From NCBI GenBank assembly GCA_037179385.1, contig CM074193.1, positions 46,219,082 to 46,283,081 on the forward strand: a stretch of 64,000 bases of DNA, written 5' to 3'. Each line of letters begins with the position of its first letter. The first letter of the stretch is position 1. Both the position numbers and the translations under genes were made by a program. The DNA comes from Holothuria scabra. Taxonomy: Eukaryota > Echinodermata > Holothuroidea > Aspidochirotida > Holothuriidae. Shown here one piece after another: positions 1 through 12,499 of the stretch. The notes beneath the pieces are model-generated. The model was not told the DNA's origin. It made no database searches and saw only the letters and a list, made by a program, of their open reading frames with translations.

Positions 1-8
1 CCCCATAT

Positions 9-640
9 AAGCCCAGGAAATGCCATTTTCAACTGTCTGAGCAGTCGGATATTTGAAAATGTTTTGTACGCTTCGCGCCAACCAATGGTGGCGCTCCGCT
101 TAGTCTTTCTGGCTGAATTTTAGTTTGGAACGAAAATACGTTTATCTGCAATTGAAACTTAAAAAGGCGACTGCTTCGATACCCTTTTCAAGCCTGGGAA
201 ATGTCATTTTGACTGTCTGAGGGATACGAATTTTCAAATTTTCTGGACGCTCCGCGCCAACTAGTGGTGGCGCTCCGCTTTGACTGTCCTACATGCAGAA
301 TTACATTTCTCGGGCAAAAATCTTGTGCCCCAAAAGTGAAATGCTCCCCTACGTCCCTGGGAATACTTCACTCAGGAGTGCACTGGAACAGCTGCTTGCA
401 ACATTCAGCAGGATTCCAGATTTGCGATCCTAGGATACATAATAGTTCAGTGGAGTAATGAACTGAGCTAATCAGTATCTCAAAAGGGTGTTTTAATCTT
501 AGAAAAATAAAAAACTTTCTCACCAGAATTAGAAACAAATTAACCTGGCAAATGCCATTTCTAGCCATCTGGGAGGTTTAAAAATGCAAAATTTTCTTTG
601 TTCGCTCCACGCCAACTGGTGGTGACGCTACGCTTAGATA
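9..640 (+). repeat. Cluster of three units of a dispersed repeat with a GC-rich core
   Basis: Three units share a core close to CGCTCCGCGCCAACC followed by a short spacer and TGGCGCTCCGC, at about 66-103, 246-280 and 601-637. Each is preceded by a less conserved stretch resembling 'aagcccaggaaatgccattt' and a 'CTGAG' block (starts near 9, 191 and 541). The core is an imperfect palindrome (GCGCCA..TGGCGC) and is better conserved than its flanks. Related cores occur on the opposite strand at 1071-1105 and near 4.1-4.9 kb, and again near 58.6-58.9 kb. No protein is evident. Confidence 0.7.
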
Positions 641-2064
641 GTAAACTTCAGCCACCCCCTACAAAAGTACCCAGCCCCCCATGGACCCCTACCAGGGCTT
701 TGTCCCCTGAACCCCACCAGGGGGCCTTAAAGCGGCCCCTGGACCCCAGGCTGATTGGGCCAACAGTCTAAACCCTGTACAAACATGGGCCGATTTTCCT
801 AAATTTTTAGCCAAATCGTTCGTTTTCATCTCTTTGCCTCGAATTAACCATTGATTCAATTAACTATGCACCGGCCTTAACAATGGTCAAACCATTGACC
901 TCCAACTTTGATCAAAATTTACATATTTATGGTGAAATCTAACCATTAATTGGTCACTTTTTGACCATACGTTTGAGTCGGTGCATAGTTCACCATAGGG
1001 TTTTTAGAGTGCACTCTGTGGTATTGAGTTGGATTCAACCTCTCTAAAAGAAGGATGATTATTTTAAACAGAGCGCCACCATAGGTTGGCGCGAATTGTA
1101 CAGAAAATGAAGTAGCCCATGAAGGGAAACCTCATTGAATATCCTGTTTAAAAAGGCAAATATACTTCTTTGTTACTGTAGTAGAGTCCATTCCCAGAGT
1201 CCAAAAGCTATTAGTAGCTAACAGTCGTCAAATCACCTTTAAAGTATAAGACGACTTGGTTTGTCGGCACCGCAACTCGTCTAGACGTTCGTCTTGTTGA
1301 TTTTGTCCATATGGAGGACAGATTCTTCAATAAACATCTCAACTTTTAATGGTCCTCACAAAAGCCAAATTTCTTTTGAAAATTTTAAATTTTGTCTTCA
1401 AAGTAAATTCAAGATTTTAAGTATTTGTTGAAAAGAAAGTCAAAATTCTCGCGCGCTGCAAGCGCCTCAAAATCTAGGCTAAGTAATTGCGCCACACCGG
1501 GACTAATTCAAAACCATTGTCGGGGCCATGAAATGCGGGCCTCCTGTCAAGGAGCTTGGCCCCCACTGCCGGGGAAATCCTGGCGCCACCCTTGTTTTGG
1601 GTATAACATCAAGGTATCCTTGATGCCACCTAAGCAGGTTTTCTATCTTAGGTTGAGCGGGAAATAGGGTAGGCCTACCGAGTTTAGTTTCTAATAGCCA
1701 TAAACATGTTTAGAATTTAAACGTGTTCAAAGTGGGGGAAAAATAGTTGTTTCATTGTTGAACCCCTTTTTTAAAGTGGACTGTTCAAATGGTTGGAATC
1801 GCGAGGAACTTGGGAATTTCAAAATATAATTTGAGAAAGATTTGGGAAAATTCAATTTGAGAACCAAAATGTGATTCTTTGGTTGAATTAAAACAACAAC
1901 TCGATTTACTGGTTAAAGGCACTTCATTCTACATGATTTTTTTTATAAGTGCCTATGCTTAAAATCATTCGGAGTAAAGTCGGAAAAGAATACTTGGTTG
2001 GGGGAGGGTTCGCTCCACTTAATGCATTACCTCTGTGTGGTGTCACTGAACCAGATGTGTAAAT
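641..2064. other. Non-coding stretch, no gene seen
   Basis: Open frames here are short and lack codon character. The visible content is one reverse-oriented copy of the CGCTCCGCGCCAACC-type core at about 1071-1105 and AT-rich sequence. I see no splice-linked exons. Confidence 0.5.
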
Positions 2065-2342
2065 CAGTACCAATTCTCCCAACCCTCTTACTTAAGCCCC
2101 TCCTACAATTGTCAAAAATTCATCCTCTTCCAGACACAATCCCAGTTAATTGCTTCAGGGTGAGTATAAAATAGCTCAATGTATGTAATCGAAACACAGT
2201 ACAGTTCATGCTGTGTAATGTAAGCTTTGGTACTCTGTATTATTTGAATTAGCTGTCAATCAAAGACCTGAGCTAATTGAGAATTTCGGTTAACCCCTAC
2301 AAGAATTGTAGTTTTGGGCGAGAGGATTGGCCATTTTAGTCC
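2065..2342. mobile_element. MITE, family with CTCACCCCAAAC ends, copy 1
   Basis: About 280 bp, similar along most of its length to copies at 11528-11830, 38743-39044, 45007-45323 and 54412-54690. Shared internal blocks include 'gctgtcaatcaaag' and 'cttcagggtgagtat'. The better preserved copies end in inverted repeats of the form TAAAGGCC(n)CTCACCCCAAAC. This copy has degraded ends. Confidence 0.65.
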
Positions 2343-3959
2343 GTATCGGATGTCGCGGCGCATGTGATCTCCACAACCGGGAAACAAAAGGATACACAAC
2401 GAAATAAGTTGGCAAAAATCAATGAAATTGAGGCTCACATCCATTTCTCCGACTGTCGGCATGCATGACAGTAAATGAGCGCTTCATTTCTTACGTTTCT
2501 AATCATATTTTAATGATCAAGAACATACTTCCTCCAAAATTGTAAAAATTCGGTATGTTGTACGTATAATGCGTACGTGCATATTCTGTTTATTTTTGAT
2601 CGCGCGGAACAATTTTTATTTGCCCCATTTTCGTCGGACCCTTCTTCGTCTTGCATGTGTTCAGTATTTTAGCATAGACCGTTTCATTTCTTGGTCCCAT
2701 AACTAAATTTAAAATTCAACGTAAATTTTAATAGCATTCTTCAGTTTGATTCTTGTCTTCAAAATAAAGATGTAACCACACAAGGGCAATTTCGTTAACA
2801 ATTAGGTCGACACTACAACAATATTATTTGAAAGGATAACAGTAGGGGTAAGGATGAGACGCTATACCCTCATATGCATATTTTGTTCCACTGTGGTCCC
2901 AGATGGCCATACTATGTAGCAGCCTGATTTGACAAGGTGTTCCAAAAGTCTGCACACCACTGCATGACACCAACGTTTAAGAAGCAAAGACAATTCACAT
3001 CTTAGTGACCAGTGAAAGCTTATGAAAGAACATGTACGTGTTATTTACGAACATAGTAGGCCTACACAAAATTTACACAATTAGTGAAGATTCATAGGGG
3101 CACAGTTCTGGGTCCCATGTAGCTCCTCATGAATATTGTTGCAAAAACATGGACTTTATTCATATACTGGGCAATGTTATAATCAAACGATCCCATTTGA
3201 GAATTAAAGCTACCTGGACGGTAGCCAGGGGGCTAACTTACCCAAATTAAATTACCCTCCTTCATCACATATAATATGGGGGTATTATAAAATCCGTGAT
3301 GGGGTCATGGCCGTGATGCATACAGTTTGTCACGGCTTACCATCACGTCGCATACTGTAAATTGCAATTACAGGAACGTTCAGCTATTCTCCTTTCAATG
3401 TAGCCTAACCAAGTAGGTAAGAACTATATTAGAGCATTTGCGGTCACAGGCTAACAATCACTAATGCACAGGTCACACTACAACAATTTCGGATCAGATT
3501 ACGATCCGATTTTTGTTTATTTTTAGTAAATACCTTCTCCGTCCCTGATCGGAGGGACTTATTACGTACGTAGGTGAGTACGAAATATTCTTCAGCGCCT
3601 CAATAAGCAAAACCCCTTCGAATTCGAACGGATGTACCAAAATTATATGGTTTGGAAACTGTGTTCGTACAAATACTGTACCGTCACGGGCAAACACTTA
3701 CCGTCACGGCGTCACGTTACGGTATGTTAGAAATACTTCATTTAATGACCGTTTCGGCCATAATTCCGGCTAGAAATCGCAACCACCACAGCAGCATTTA
3801 CTCTATCTATTGCCACAGGCCCTAGACATTGCTTTCTGTGATGTGATATAGGTAATATGTCATTGCCTTTCCCGTCGTCGTCAGTCGGTGTAACTTGCCT
3901 GGCAACGGGCTATCCTGCACAACGCCTCTTTTGCTGCTGCCACCTTGAGTCGTCGCCAA
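2343..3959. other. Non-coding stretch, no gene seen
   Basis: AT-rich sequence with only short open frames of no recognisable family. No tRNA-like fold, long tandem repeat or clear transposon end was noticed. Confidence 0.45.
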
Positions 3960-4119
3960 GCGAAGCGCCCATCGAAAAAATCTGCACTCGTTCAGTTGCA
4001 GGGTTTTAGAACTTTTCTAGGCATTCGTAGCGAATGGAGCGGACAATTATTTCGTTGCCGCTCATCGCTACGAAAAACCAACTGAAAGCCTCCCCCAGAA
4101 TAAAAGTAATTCTGCCATG

Positions 4120-5060
4120 AAGACTATCTAAGCAAAGCGCCACCATTAGTAGCGGAGCGGATATAAAATTTCGAAAAATAGGCCCCCAGATTGCCGGAAA
4201 TAGCATTTCCCAGACTTACAAGCACAATCTAAAAGCAGTCGCTTTCTTTCTGTCGTTTGCAATAAATGTTCACTTCAAAGTAATTTGGCGAACTGCAAAG
4301 GTGGTTATTGAAAATACTTTGACTTGAAAAAAATAATTTTACCCGAAAGACTATCGAAGCGGAGAGCCACCATTAGTTTGAGTGACCCCTCAGATGGCCA
4401 AAAATTGAGTTTTCATGCTTTGTATTCTTAGCTTTCGTTTGCAGTAATAAAAAAATCAGAAACTTGCTAAGGGATCAGAAAATTGCCATATAAAAAGTAG
4501 CCTACCATTATTATAGATGGAATATCTTTTCGGGGGAAACTATGCAACGGAAAATTTGAAAAGTATGTTGTTTCTCTAATGTGACTCTTGGGTAAATTCG
4601 AAGATCCGCTGAATTGGTGAAATTGTCTATGTGACTGCTTTACTCCTAACAACAATTTTTGCATGATAAAGGCAAACCATTTGTGCACCGCACCTGAAAA
4701 CCCTTCGTTCCCCTGCCCCGGGGCGGTACGTCTTTGCTGGGCGGGGAAAGCGTCTAAGGCAGGGGCGGATCTAGGATTTTTCGTTATTGGGCGCGCTGAC
4801 GGTCGTCATCTGCCCGAACAAATATCCACCACCGGTTGGCGCGGAGCGTACAGAAAATTTTGAAAAATCGCGACCCCTCAGATAGCCTGAAATGGCATTT
4901 CCTAGACTTGTAAGTAGAACTTAAGCAGTCGTTACTTTGAGCTTTTGTTTGTCAAAAAAATCTTCCCTTCAATTAAAAGTGAGAAAATTGCAAAAACTTG
5001 CTTCATGAACAAAGCAAAAATTTACTTGATCTTGATTTAAGCTAAGATCCCAAACACCTT
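4120..5060 (-). repeat. Reverse-oriented cluster of the GC-rich-core dispersed repeat
   Basis: Cores in reverse orientation are visible near 4126-4165 ('gcgccaccattagtagcgga'), 4350-4385 and 4825-4855 ('ggttggcgcggagcgtacag'). They are linked by the same companion motifs seen at the window start ('cccctcagat' and 'gcatttcccagacttacaag'). Spacing is irregular, so this is a cluster of dispersed units, not a clean satellite. Confidence 0.6.
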
Positions 5061-7642
5061 TGATGAAATATCTTTCCAAAAATATGTCGTAATGTTATAG
5101 GTCCGGAAAAGTGGTCTAAAGATAAGGGGGATCCTCACACAAGGTACAGAGAGGAGTATCTTTCCTTTTTAATTCTGAATAAAAATTCGTTTCCACCTAT
5201 AATTCTTTGAACGTAAAAGAAACTGAAAGAATTGAAATTTATGGTCTCCAACAGCTTCAAAGACGATGGTGAAAATATCTGACCAAGAATATGATACACT
5301 GCTGTAAGATTCATATTTGAGTTCGCAGTAGCTTTTAAAGTCTTTTGCTTGATAGTACACCACTTAATTGTCATGTGCGTGAGTAATAAAGATTGTTAAA
5401 CGCTTTGCGTTATCATTGATTTCATTAGTGGCATGTAGATTCAGTCTCCACTCCCTCGGGATAGCTGAATTTTTCCATAATACAATGTTAAAGAAAAAAT
5501 ACTAGTAAAATTAAATTTATGGCAGAAATCATTCTAATTAAGTACTCAGTCTACTCTTTCATTAAAAAATTAATCAATTTTGTCACTATTCTATATTTCC
5601 CGAAATTGATCAATTTTTCCGAATTCCTCGTGATTACCTTGAAAGGAATGGGATTGGACATGATAGCATAATTTACATTAGGCTAACATACAGTTTGAAC
5701 TTCCATTATCGATGTTGCGTAGCCTATGGACATTTTCACGGTTCTTTTGTTTTTTTTTTTTCTTGACGAGTGCATGATAACATTAACGAGGATTTCCGTT
5801 GATTAAAAAACTCCACATCTGATGAACCCAAATAGCAGATGGATTGTAAGAAAAAGTTTAGTGTTCTACATGAAGCGTGGCCCGAAATAGGGTTGAGACC
5901 TTCGATATCTCTCTACTGACATTTTATGGGAAAACCTGAAACTGTGTCACTGTGTGCTCTAAATTGCTATTAGTTTGTAACAATAATAATTACATAGTTT
6001 GAAAATTATAAGATAATACAACATTATGTAGAAACAAGTAGGCTAAATGATCTATTTAGTGAAAGTAATAAATAAGCCTTGGAAAATTTTAGGGGGGCGG
6101 AGGCGCGCCGGGCGCTCCCCCGCCTAAATCCGTCACAAGCTGGTCTAAGGGATGGACTCCACCATACCCCTTTGAAAATTTTTGAAGAGGTAGGCGTCCT
6201 TGCATGCAATCCAGTGCTACGGGTGCTGCCTCTTGAAGTAAAATTTGGAATTTTACAAAATATCCGTATTTTTTGGAATTCAAGCTTAAGCTTGTGGAGA
6301 CAATCCCTTCCCTTTGAAAAGTTTTGAGAACTTGTTTGTCAAGCTTACGCATGTAATCTCAGGATCCGCGGAGACGTGGGGGGGGGGGGGCTAGGGGCAC
6401 TTTAGCCCCCGCACTTTTGTTGCTGTGGGCATTTTGGGCCGCCTTACACTGCATTTATGTTATTGGACATATTGGGCCATTTCGATGATTAGCCCCGCAC
6501 TTCAAAATTGGCTCCGCGGCCTCGATCCTAATCATCTGGTGCCACATATGTTACCTTTTGAAGTAAAATTTGTATTACCGAGGTAGGCTACATCGGTGAT
6601 TTAGGATCTAATTGTAAAAAAGTGGCATCTGTGAAGGAGAGGGCATAACACGGACCTAATGTGTTGTGAATGCGTAGTTACGTAACTTCCGGTCTTCGTG
6701 ATTTCATCATCGCATCAGCTGATATCACAGTGATATGTGATATGTGGAGTGGCACTTTGTCGGGCCAGAGGTCGGCGTCCCAACCGACAAACAACAAGCA
6801 CATCAACAAGGAGCTTCCCGCTCCACAGATTCCAGAGAGTGTGATTCCTGGAAACTTTAACTTAAGAGCAGTTAGAATGGATGACATTTTCACTCACGTG
6901 TTAGTAAACCAACTGTTGCTGCCCATCTGAGCTAACCGACGTTAGGCTAGGCTAGTTCTATTGTACACATTACAACTTACAGCTTTGAATTTCGCGGTCA
7001 GTTTGTTATTTGGGATTTGATGGTACGTTAGGTTGCACTGTTTGGTAATCATAGAATTTTATAGCAACAGCCAAATTCAAGGTTGGTACAAGTTGAACTC
7101 CGTGTCCTGCGTGCACCGTACGGTAGTCTGTAGTCGCATTTTATAGGTTTAGGCATATGGCTATTGGCCATATGCTCAAATATACTGAGAGTGTGATCGA
7201 GTTTTACTTAGACAAGCTGGAGAACGTGAGTAGCATGCAGAGGATAAGCCTGTCGTTTGTCGTATATGTGAAGAAGAGAACACAATCCGCTTGAAGTTGA
7301 GGTGACTCTTCACGACTTTGCATTTTTATGTCCTTCTACAGTACCTGTACTAGCTGTAGCATTAGTTAACTACTGTACTAAGGCCAAGCTAGTGTACCTG
7401 TAATTACAGTAGTTCTTAGTCTCAATACCATCTCACTTTGCTCAGTGTATTATAATTACACTGCATAGAATAGTTAATTGAGGCCTGCTGTAGCAAACCA
7501 AGTTAGTCTGCTACTGTTCAAATTCAGTTTGGCAGCCTGTGTGTTAGAAACTGTTAATATCAATTATGGATCTGGATCTGGAAAAATACTGCACAACACT
7601 CCTGGTGGAGTCAAACGTGCAGGGTTGAGTGTGTGCATGTAG
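5061..7642. other. Intergenic stretch with degenerate repeats; possible promoter-like patch near 6.68 kb
   Basis: No coding gene is recognisable. Around 6075-6400 a G/C-tract-rich repeat resembles text near 58.2-58.4 kb ('caatcccttccctttgaaaa' and its reverse). Around 6680-6700 the sequence 'TTACGTAACTTCCGG' contains an ETS-type ACTTCCGG motif beside a TACGTA palindrome, and the next 250 bases are less AT-rich than their surroundings. That could be a promoter or first non-coding exon, but nothing downstream confirms it. Confidence 0.35.
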
Positions 7643-7915
7643 TTAGTCGTCCCGTCTGAGGATCCTCAAGGCTGCGCTCTTGAATTGCTTGGGGTCCTCG
7701 AGATCTGTAATGTTCTGGGGGAGTAGGTTCCAGTCTCTGATGGTCCGAGGAAAGAAACTGTATTTGTAGCAGTCCTTATTGGTTGCTATATTTTTAAAGC
7801 TATTAGAATGGTGATGCCTAGAGGGCCGCCGGGCCGGTTGTAGGTTGTTGATTGGCAAGGCTAGGAGGCCCAATCTGGCTTTGTGAAGAATTGCTAGCCT
7901 GTTGGAATGAAGCAT
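7643..7915 (-). pseudogene. LINE reverse-transcriptase ORF, C-terminal fragment
   Basis: A 90-residue open frame on the minus strand resembles the extreme C-terminus of reverse-transcriptase polyproteins of non-LTR retrotransposons (CR1/L2/Rex-like). The telling segment is KYSFFPRTIRDWNLLPQNI near residues 51-70, preceded by an ARRPSRHHH-type basic stretch. Intact elements carry endonuclease and reverse-transcriptase domains upstream, and neither is present here, so this is a 5'-truncated insertion, as is usual for LINEs. I cannot fix the clade from this piece. It ends in a natural stop just before 7643. Confidence 0.65.
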
Positions 7916-9228
7916 GAAGGCAGCGAATTAAGATACAAGATGACATACATGGACCAATTAGATTCATATGATGAGCCAGCCAAGGCCCAACTTTAAACCT
8001 ACAGATGGCTGTAATTTGTAAATGTAGGCCTGTATTGCCATAAAAATGTCACTGTTGTCCTTGGCCGTCATACTGTATGTCGTTGAACTACTGGCAGTGT
8101 TGCGAAATTCATAGCATGCTGCTGCATGTGACATTTTGCTGTTGTGAAATATGGCACTGAAAAATTGCAAGTCATGGTGTGTCTGTGGCTGGGTGCAAGT
8201 ACTTGCTACCACTGTACTAGCCTACAGTACTGCAGCAATTTTCCATGTGACAAGTACAGAACTCAGTGTATACAGTTCATACTACAGCTAATGTAGGACC
8301 ATAACTTTTAATACAAGTCAGCCTCTTGTACGCATACTCTTACAACTTTCAGTTATTTATATCACTCTGTAATCACTTATTTGGATTGAGTTAATCTAGG
8401 TTGCTCCTGGCCACCTCATGGGCTTTGGGCCTTTGAACTTGCAATAAGCTGGATTTTAAGCTACCGGCCGGCACATGTAGAAAATGCAATTTGCTGAAAG
8501 CTTTCGTTTTAATATTTTATTTCTCAGTTCTGGATCAAGGACACAAGAAGAATTTGTTTTCCAGTTGCCATAACAACATACACCATCAGATCTAATAATT
8601 CAATCTTAATTTTGAGGTCAGTATTATGTTTTTATTTCGTGTTAGCTGGGATTAGGTTAAGGATTAGGCCATCGTATAGCCAGTCGTATAGCCAGTTAGG
8701 AAATTTCTTGTTAAACAGTGCACATTGCCCCACAGTAGCCACTGCCTGGTGCTCAGAGGGTGCATGTTAATCACATTGCAACTTACAAGTGCATTTCCGC
8801 AGTGTACAGTAGTTACAATGCATGTAAGGACCATGCATGGTCCTTTAATGCAATGTAACTACATACCATATGGTACAGTACTCAAAATAAAAATTTGTAC
8901 AGTATGTAACCACTAACACTTACCCTAATAAAGGATACAATCGATACAATACAATGGCAACAGCCAATCAAGAGACACCTTGTTAAACAGTGTGCATCTA
9001 CCCACTACTGTACAGTAGACTGTAGTCAAAAGTGTGTTTGTCTGAGTTGTGACTCAGGGGTGTATCAAAGTTTTATAAATGTACGTTGCATAAAAGCAAG
9101 ATACTGTAATACTGTAAGTAGGTGCATCATACGTATGTTGTTGAATTTTACCTTCCCATAAAATGAGGGCAAAAAAATTTTGGGCAGGTTATTATTCCCA
9201 TGAAAACATTCTAGCTACCATCCCTGGA
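7916..9228. other. Non-coding stretch with truncated MITE copies
   Basis: No gene is seen. Two fragments related to the MITE at 10531-10685 occur at about 8640-8734 ('ggaaatttcttgttaaacag') and 8930-9003 ('caatcgatacaatacaatgg', opposite orientation). Short 'tacagta' motifs are frequent. Confidence 0.45.
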
Positions 9229-9863
9229 CCAATTTTGCCAAAGACAGGTCTATAAAAGGGAACCAGAACTGCATGCTGTTGTGTAGGGTTGGGCGGTACC
9301 GTGAAAATATTGGTATCGGTATTGTACGTAAGACACACAGAACCGGTATTGAGGCAGTACCGGTTCTCAAGGGTAGGGAAGTCGGGTGGGAAGGAACCTA
9401 AGCCACGCATAGCTCCCATGTTGTCCTGCACATTAATGCATCTGGGTTTTTACTTGGGTTAATAACCATTAAGGAACCTCTGCTCTATATATTTGTGTTT
9501 AAATATTTTAATCATCCACACATCCTAACAGTTATTTTCATCAGCAAATATAATGAGTACTGGTAATTTTTTCAAATACTGGTATTTTTTTCAAGTATTG
9601 GTATTTGTAACACACCAGATATCTTTGGTATTTTCATTACCTGTACCTCTGGTACCGGTATTGAAGTCAGTATGGTATACCGCCCAACCCTACTGCAGTG
9701 CTTCAGGTTGGTGCAGCACACAGCATAAGCAATGGAGTAGGGAAAACAAGCCAGTGAGCCACAACTGGACAAAAGGCTGTGGCCAGCTCGACTGTACTTG
9801 AACCAGTTGGTTGGAAACTGGGCCGTAAAACTCCCATCCAACCTAACCTGGACCAGTTTTTTT
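9229..9863 (+). mobile_element. tRNA-derived SINE, body only, split by a MITE
   Basis: The right part (about 9693-9863) contains 'cagcataagcaatggagtag', 'aacaagccagtgagccacaa' and 'ttggttggaaactgggccgt', matching the SINE copies at 38.1, 40.2, 48.8 and 63.7 kb. The left part up to 9283 matches the preceding segment of the same SINE ('ggaacc..actgc..gctgttgtg'). A 409 bp element sits between them. The tRNA-like head is not recognisable in this copy. Confidence 0.65.
9284..9692. mobile_element. hAT-type MITE inserted in a SINE
   Basis: The element begins TAGGGTTGGGCGGTACCG and ends GGTATACCGCCCAACCCTA, which are inverted repeats of each other. The flanking 8-mers are CTGTTGTG (9276-9283) and CTGCAGTG (9693-9700), six of eight identical, consistent with an aged 8 bp target duplication as made by hAT transposases. 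The interior is AT-rich with repeated 'accggtatt'/'ggtatt' motifs and encodes nothing. Confidence 0.7.
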
Positions 9864-10317
9864 AGGCTATCAAGTTTGCCCTTTTTAAAGGTAAAGAGCA
9901 GTCCCCCCAAACTTATTTTGAAGAAAAAGCTAAATAACTCAATTTTCATCTTATTTCTCTTCAAAGTATCTTTAATTACATTTTATGACTTAACTATTGC
10001 ATATTGAAGGTAAACCAAGCAGTTATTTCTGGTAAATTTCACATTTGAAGAGAAAAAGCATTGTCACATGACTCCCAACAGCCAATCATGAAACTGGACA
10101 GTCTACTACACTTCTTCAATTTGGGATGACTGCTCCTGACCTTTAAAGGGTCAAAACAGTTGTCCCAATCTTATGAATTTTAAACAGCTCAGTTAAATTT
10201 CATAATTGCCTTCTTTATTCCAAGTATAGTATTTTTCATGATATTTGAGGACTGGAGTTACAGCTGTAAAGGTTGTCAAGGGAGGGAAGTTGGAAACCAA
10301 CACAAACTGGTTTTTGC

Positions 10318-10748
10318 TGGGGTTCAGGGGAACAAAAGCTTGTTTCAAGGCCCCTGTAAGGTGCAATTTGAAGGGTTTTAAAGGCCATTAATTTGTGTTC
10401 AGTAAGTTCAAACATTGCTGAAAAAGTGTCCTTTCTTTGAAAAAGAAACTAAGATATTGACAATTTTTTAATTTTTATGGAAATGAAAAGGGAGGGGTGG
10501 GGGGGGGAGGGGATTTTACCCACCTACTTTGGCTAGATGCGCACTGTTTTACAAGGTGTTTCTTGATTGCTTGTTTCCATTGTATTGTATCGATTGTATT
10601 CTTTGTTAGGGTTAGGGATTAGGTTAGGGATTAGGCTATCGTTAGCCAGTAAGGAAATTTCTTGTTAAACAGTGGGCATCGCCCCCCTACTTTTGGAAAA
10701 TTTAGGGGAGGAAGGGGGGACAAATCCCCCTCCCCCCCCCCATCTGCC
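10318..10748 (+). repeat. G-rich dispersed repeat, copy 1, carrying a nested MITE
   Basis: Shares 'gcttgtttcaaggcccctgt', 'aacattgctgaaaaagtgtc' and the motif 'acttttggaaaa..ggggacaaatccccc' with copies at 17568-17937, 28795-29160 and (reversed) 22240-22570. The family always carries poly-G or poly-C runs at both flanks. Copy 1 is interrupted at 10531-10685. Confidence 0.6.
10531..10685. mobile_element. Short MITE with 8 bp target duplication
   Basis: The ends are GATGCGCACTGTTTTACAAG and, at the right, the inverse CTTGTTAAACAGTGGGCATC. The perfect direct repeat CCTACTTT flanks it (10523-10530 and 10686-10693). The insertion interrupts the surrounding G-rich repeat, whose text resumes on the far side. 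An 8 bp duplication suggests hAT mobilisation. Confidence 0.65.
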
Positions 10749-11527
10749 GGAAACACGTACTGAACAGTACACTAAATAGGTGGGGAGACAGCATTTTCAG
10801 GTTTGATAAAGTTGTGGGTGAGTGAACTGTGCTAATGTTACTGTTCATCTTACAGTGAATTGGGTAGCCACCTGAGGTGAAATATTTATTGATAATCTGT
10901 AAGCCCTTCCCACTCCTAGTAGGGTATATCTTAGATTGTCCCATGAAAAATCTGCCCTGTAATAAACAATAAGGATGTTTGCATGCTGAGATAGAATGCC
11001 TCCAAAAAACTGTTTGCTGTATGCAAGAGAAAGTTTATTTAGCTCACAAGAAAAGTCATATTCCGCATCAGTGGTACACTGTCGAGTTGCCTCTGCTTAC
11101 CTATCAGTAGAATTAGACTCATTTTTTTTGGCATGTATAGCTTGCCAAAAGTCTCTGTGATATAAGTTCAGGGTCATTACACAGTATAAGATATTGAAAA
11201 GGTACCAGTTATTGAAACAATTCAAGTACAGTTCAATGAGCTTGGTGTATTTGAAAAACCACAGGACTTAAGAGAGTATTTGCAAAGGAAGCAACAAATA
11301 TTGGAAATTACAAATGCACACCTTTAAACAGGATTTTGGGGGGAGGGGGAACCCCCCCCCCCCCCCCCCGTTTACCCAATCTCTTAAATAGGCATACTTT
11401 GGCTACGTACCTGTCCAGTAGGCACATTAAAGATTTCTTCAGTACCTTGGAGTTTCACAAGTTGAATTTGTAAAAAATAGAATCTTTACTGATGTGAAGA
11501 CTGTTTTACTGAAGTCATTTTAACTTT

Positions 11528-11830
11528 AAAGGCCCACTTGTCTCACCCCAAACAGTACCAATTCTCCTGACATTCTTACTGAAGCCCCTCCCACAATTGT
11601 CTGAAATTCATCCTCATCCAGATACAATCTCAGTTTATTGCTTCAAGGTGAGTACAGAAAAACTCAATTTATGTAATAAAAACACTCTTAGTACCGTTCA
11701 TGCTGTGTAGTATAAGCTGTGGTACTCTGCATTGTTTGAATTAGCTGTCAATCAAAGAGCTGAGCCAATTGAGAATTTCGGTACCCCCGTACCAAAATTG
11801 AAGTTTGGGGTGAGAGGTTTGGTCCTTTAA
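11528..11830. mobile_element. MITE, family with CTCACCCCAAAC ends, copy 2
   Basis: Left end TTTAAAGGCCCACTTGTCTC with CACCCCAAAC; right end GTTTGGGGTGAGAGG..TCCTTTAA. These are inverted repeats of about 20 bp. The interior is close to copies 1, 3, 4 and 5. Nothing is encoded. TAAA/TTTA at the borders would fit a TA target site. Confidence 0.7.
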
Positions 11831-12304
11831 GTACTGTATGGTTTGATGGACTTGATTGCTTGAAGATGATAAATTTGGTGCAAAGACATTCTGAGAAGAA
11901 AGTGCTAATGGAGAATTTCACTTGCCCGGATGTGTGCTATGCACATAGACATAGGTGGGGGTGCCAGGGGAACTCACCTTCCCAAATTTGGCAAAAAGTT
12001 TATTTGGGCAAAACATGATAAATGGTGCGATTGACCAAAACTGGGGCAAAATTTATTCTCCCCCCCCCCCCAAAAACAAAAGCCCTGCAAGCCTATGGGT
12101 ATACACACCCCACACTTACAAAAATGTTCAGAATTTTGGATGCAATGGATCTGTATCAATTTGCTCCCACATCTACCTTTGTCTCTCTATTTTAGTGGAA
12201 TTTTTACCCCATCTTTTATACATTTTTTGGTTGATTTCCCCAACCATATTGCATTTTTTTTATCTCGCTGACACTCTTGTACATGTGTTAGTGTGTTGTT
12301 ACCT

Positions 12305-12499
12305 CAGGTGCGTAGCCAGGATTGTGTCATGGAGGGGGGGTTGGTGTCATGGTGGGGGGTTTGGGGGCATGACATGAGGGAACATGAGGGAAAAGTCTAA
12401 GGATAGAGAGAGAACAATGCTATTTTAGGTGTTTTTTGCATTGCAAGGTTGTGTCATGCGGGGGGAGTGGGGGTTCTGACCCCCGTGGCTACGCCACTG
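12305..12499. mobile_element. hAT-type MITE with GCGTAGCC ends
   Basis: Starts CAGGTGCGTAGCCAGG and ends CCGTGGCTACGCCACTG, inverted relative to each other. The flanks read TGTTACCT (12297-12304) and TGTTACAC (12500-12507), six of eight identical, as expected for an old 8 bp target duplication. The interior contains G-tracts and 'gggaaaagtctaaggataga', also found at 37.8 kb and, reversed, at 44.0 kb. Confidence 0.7.
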
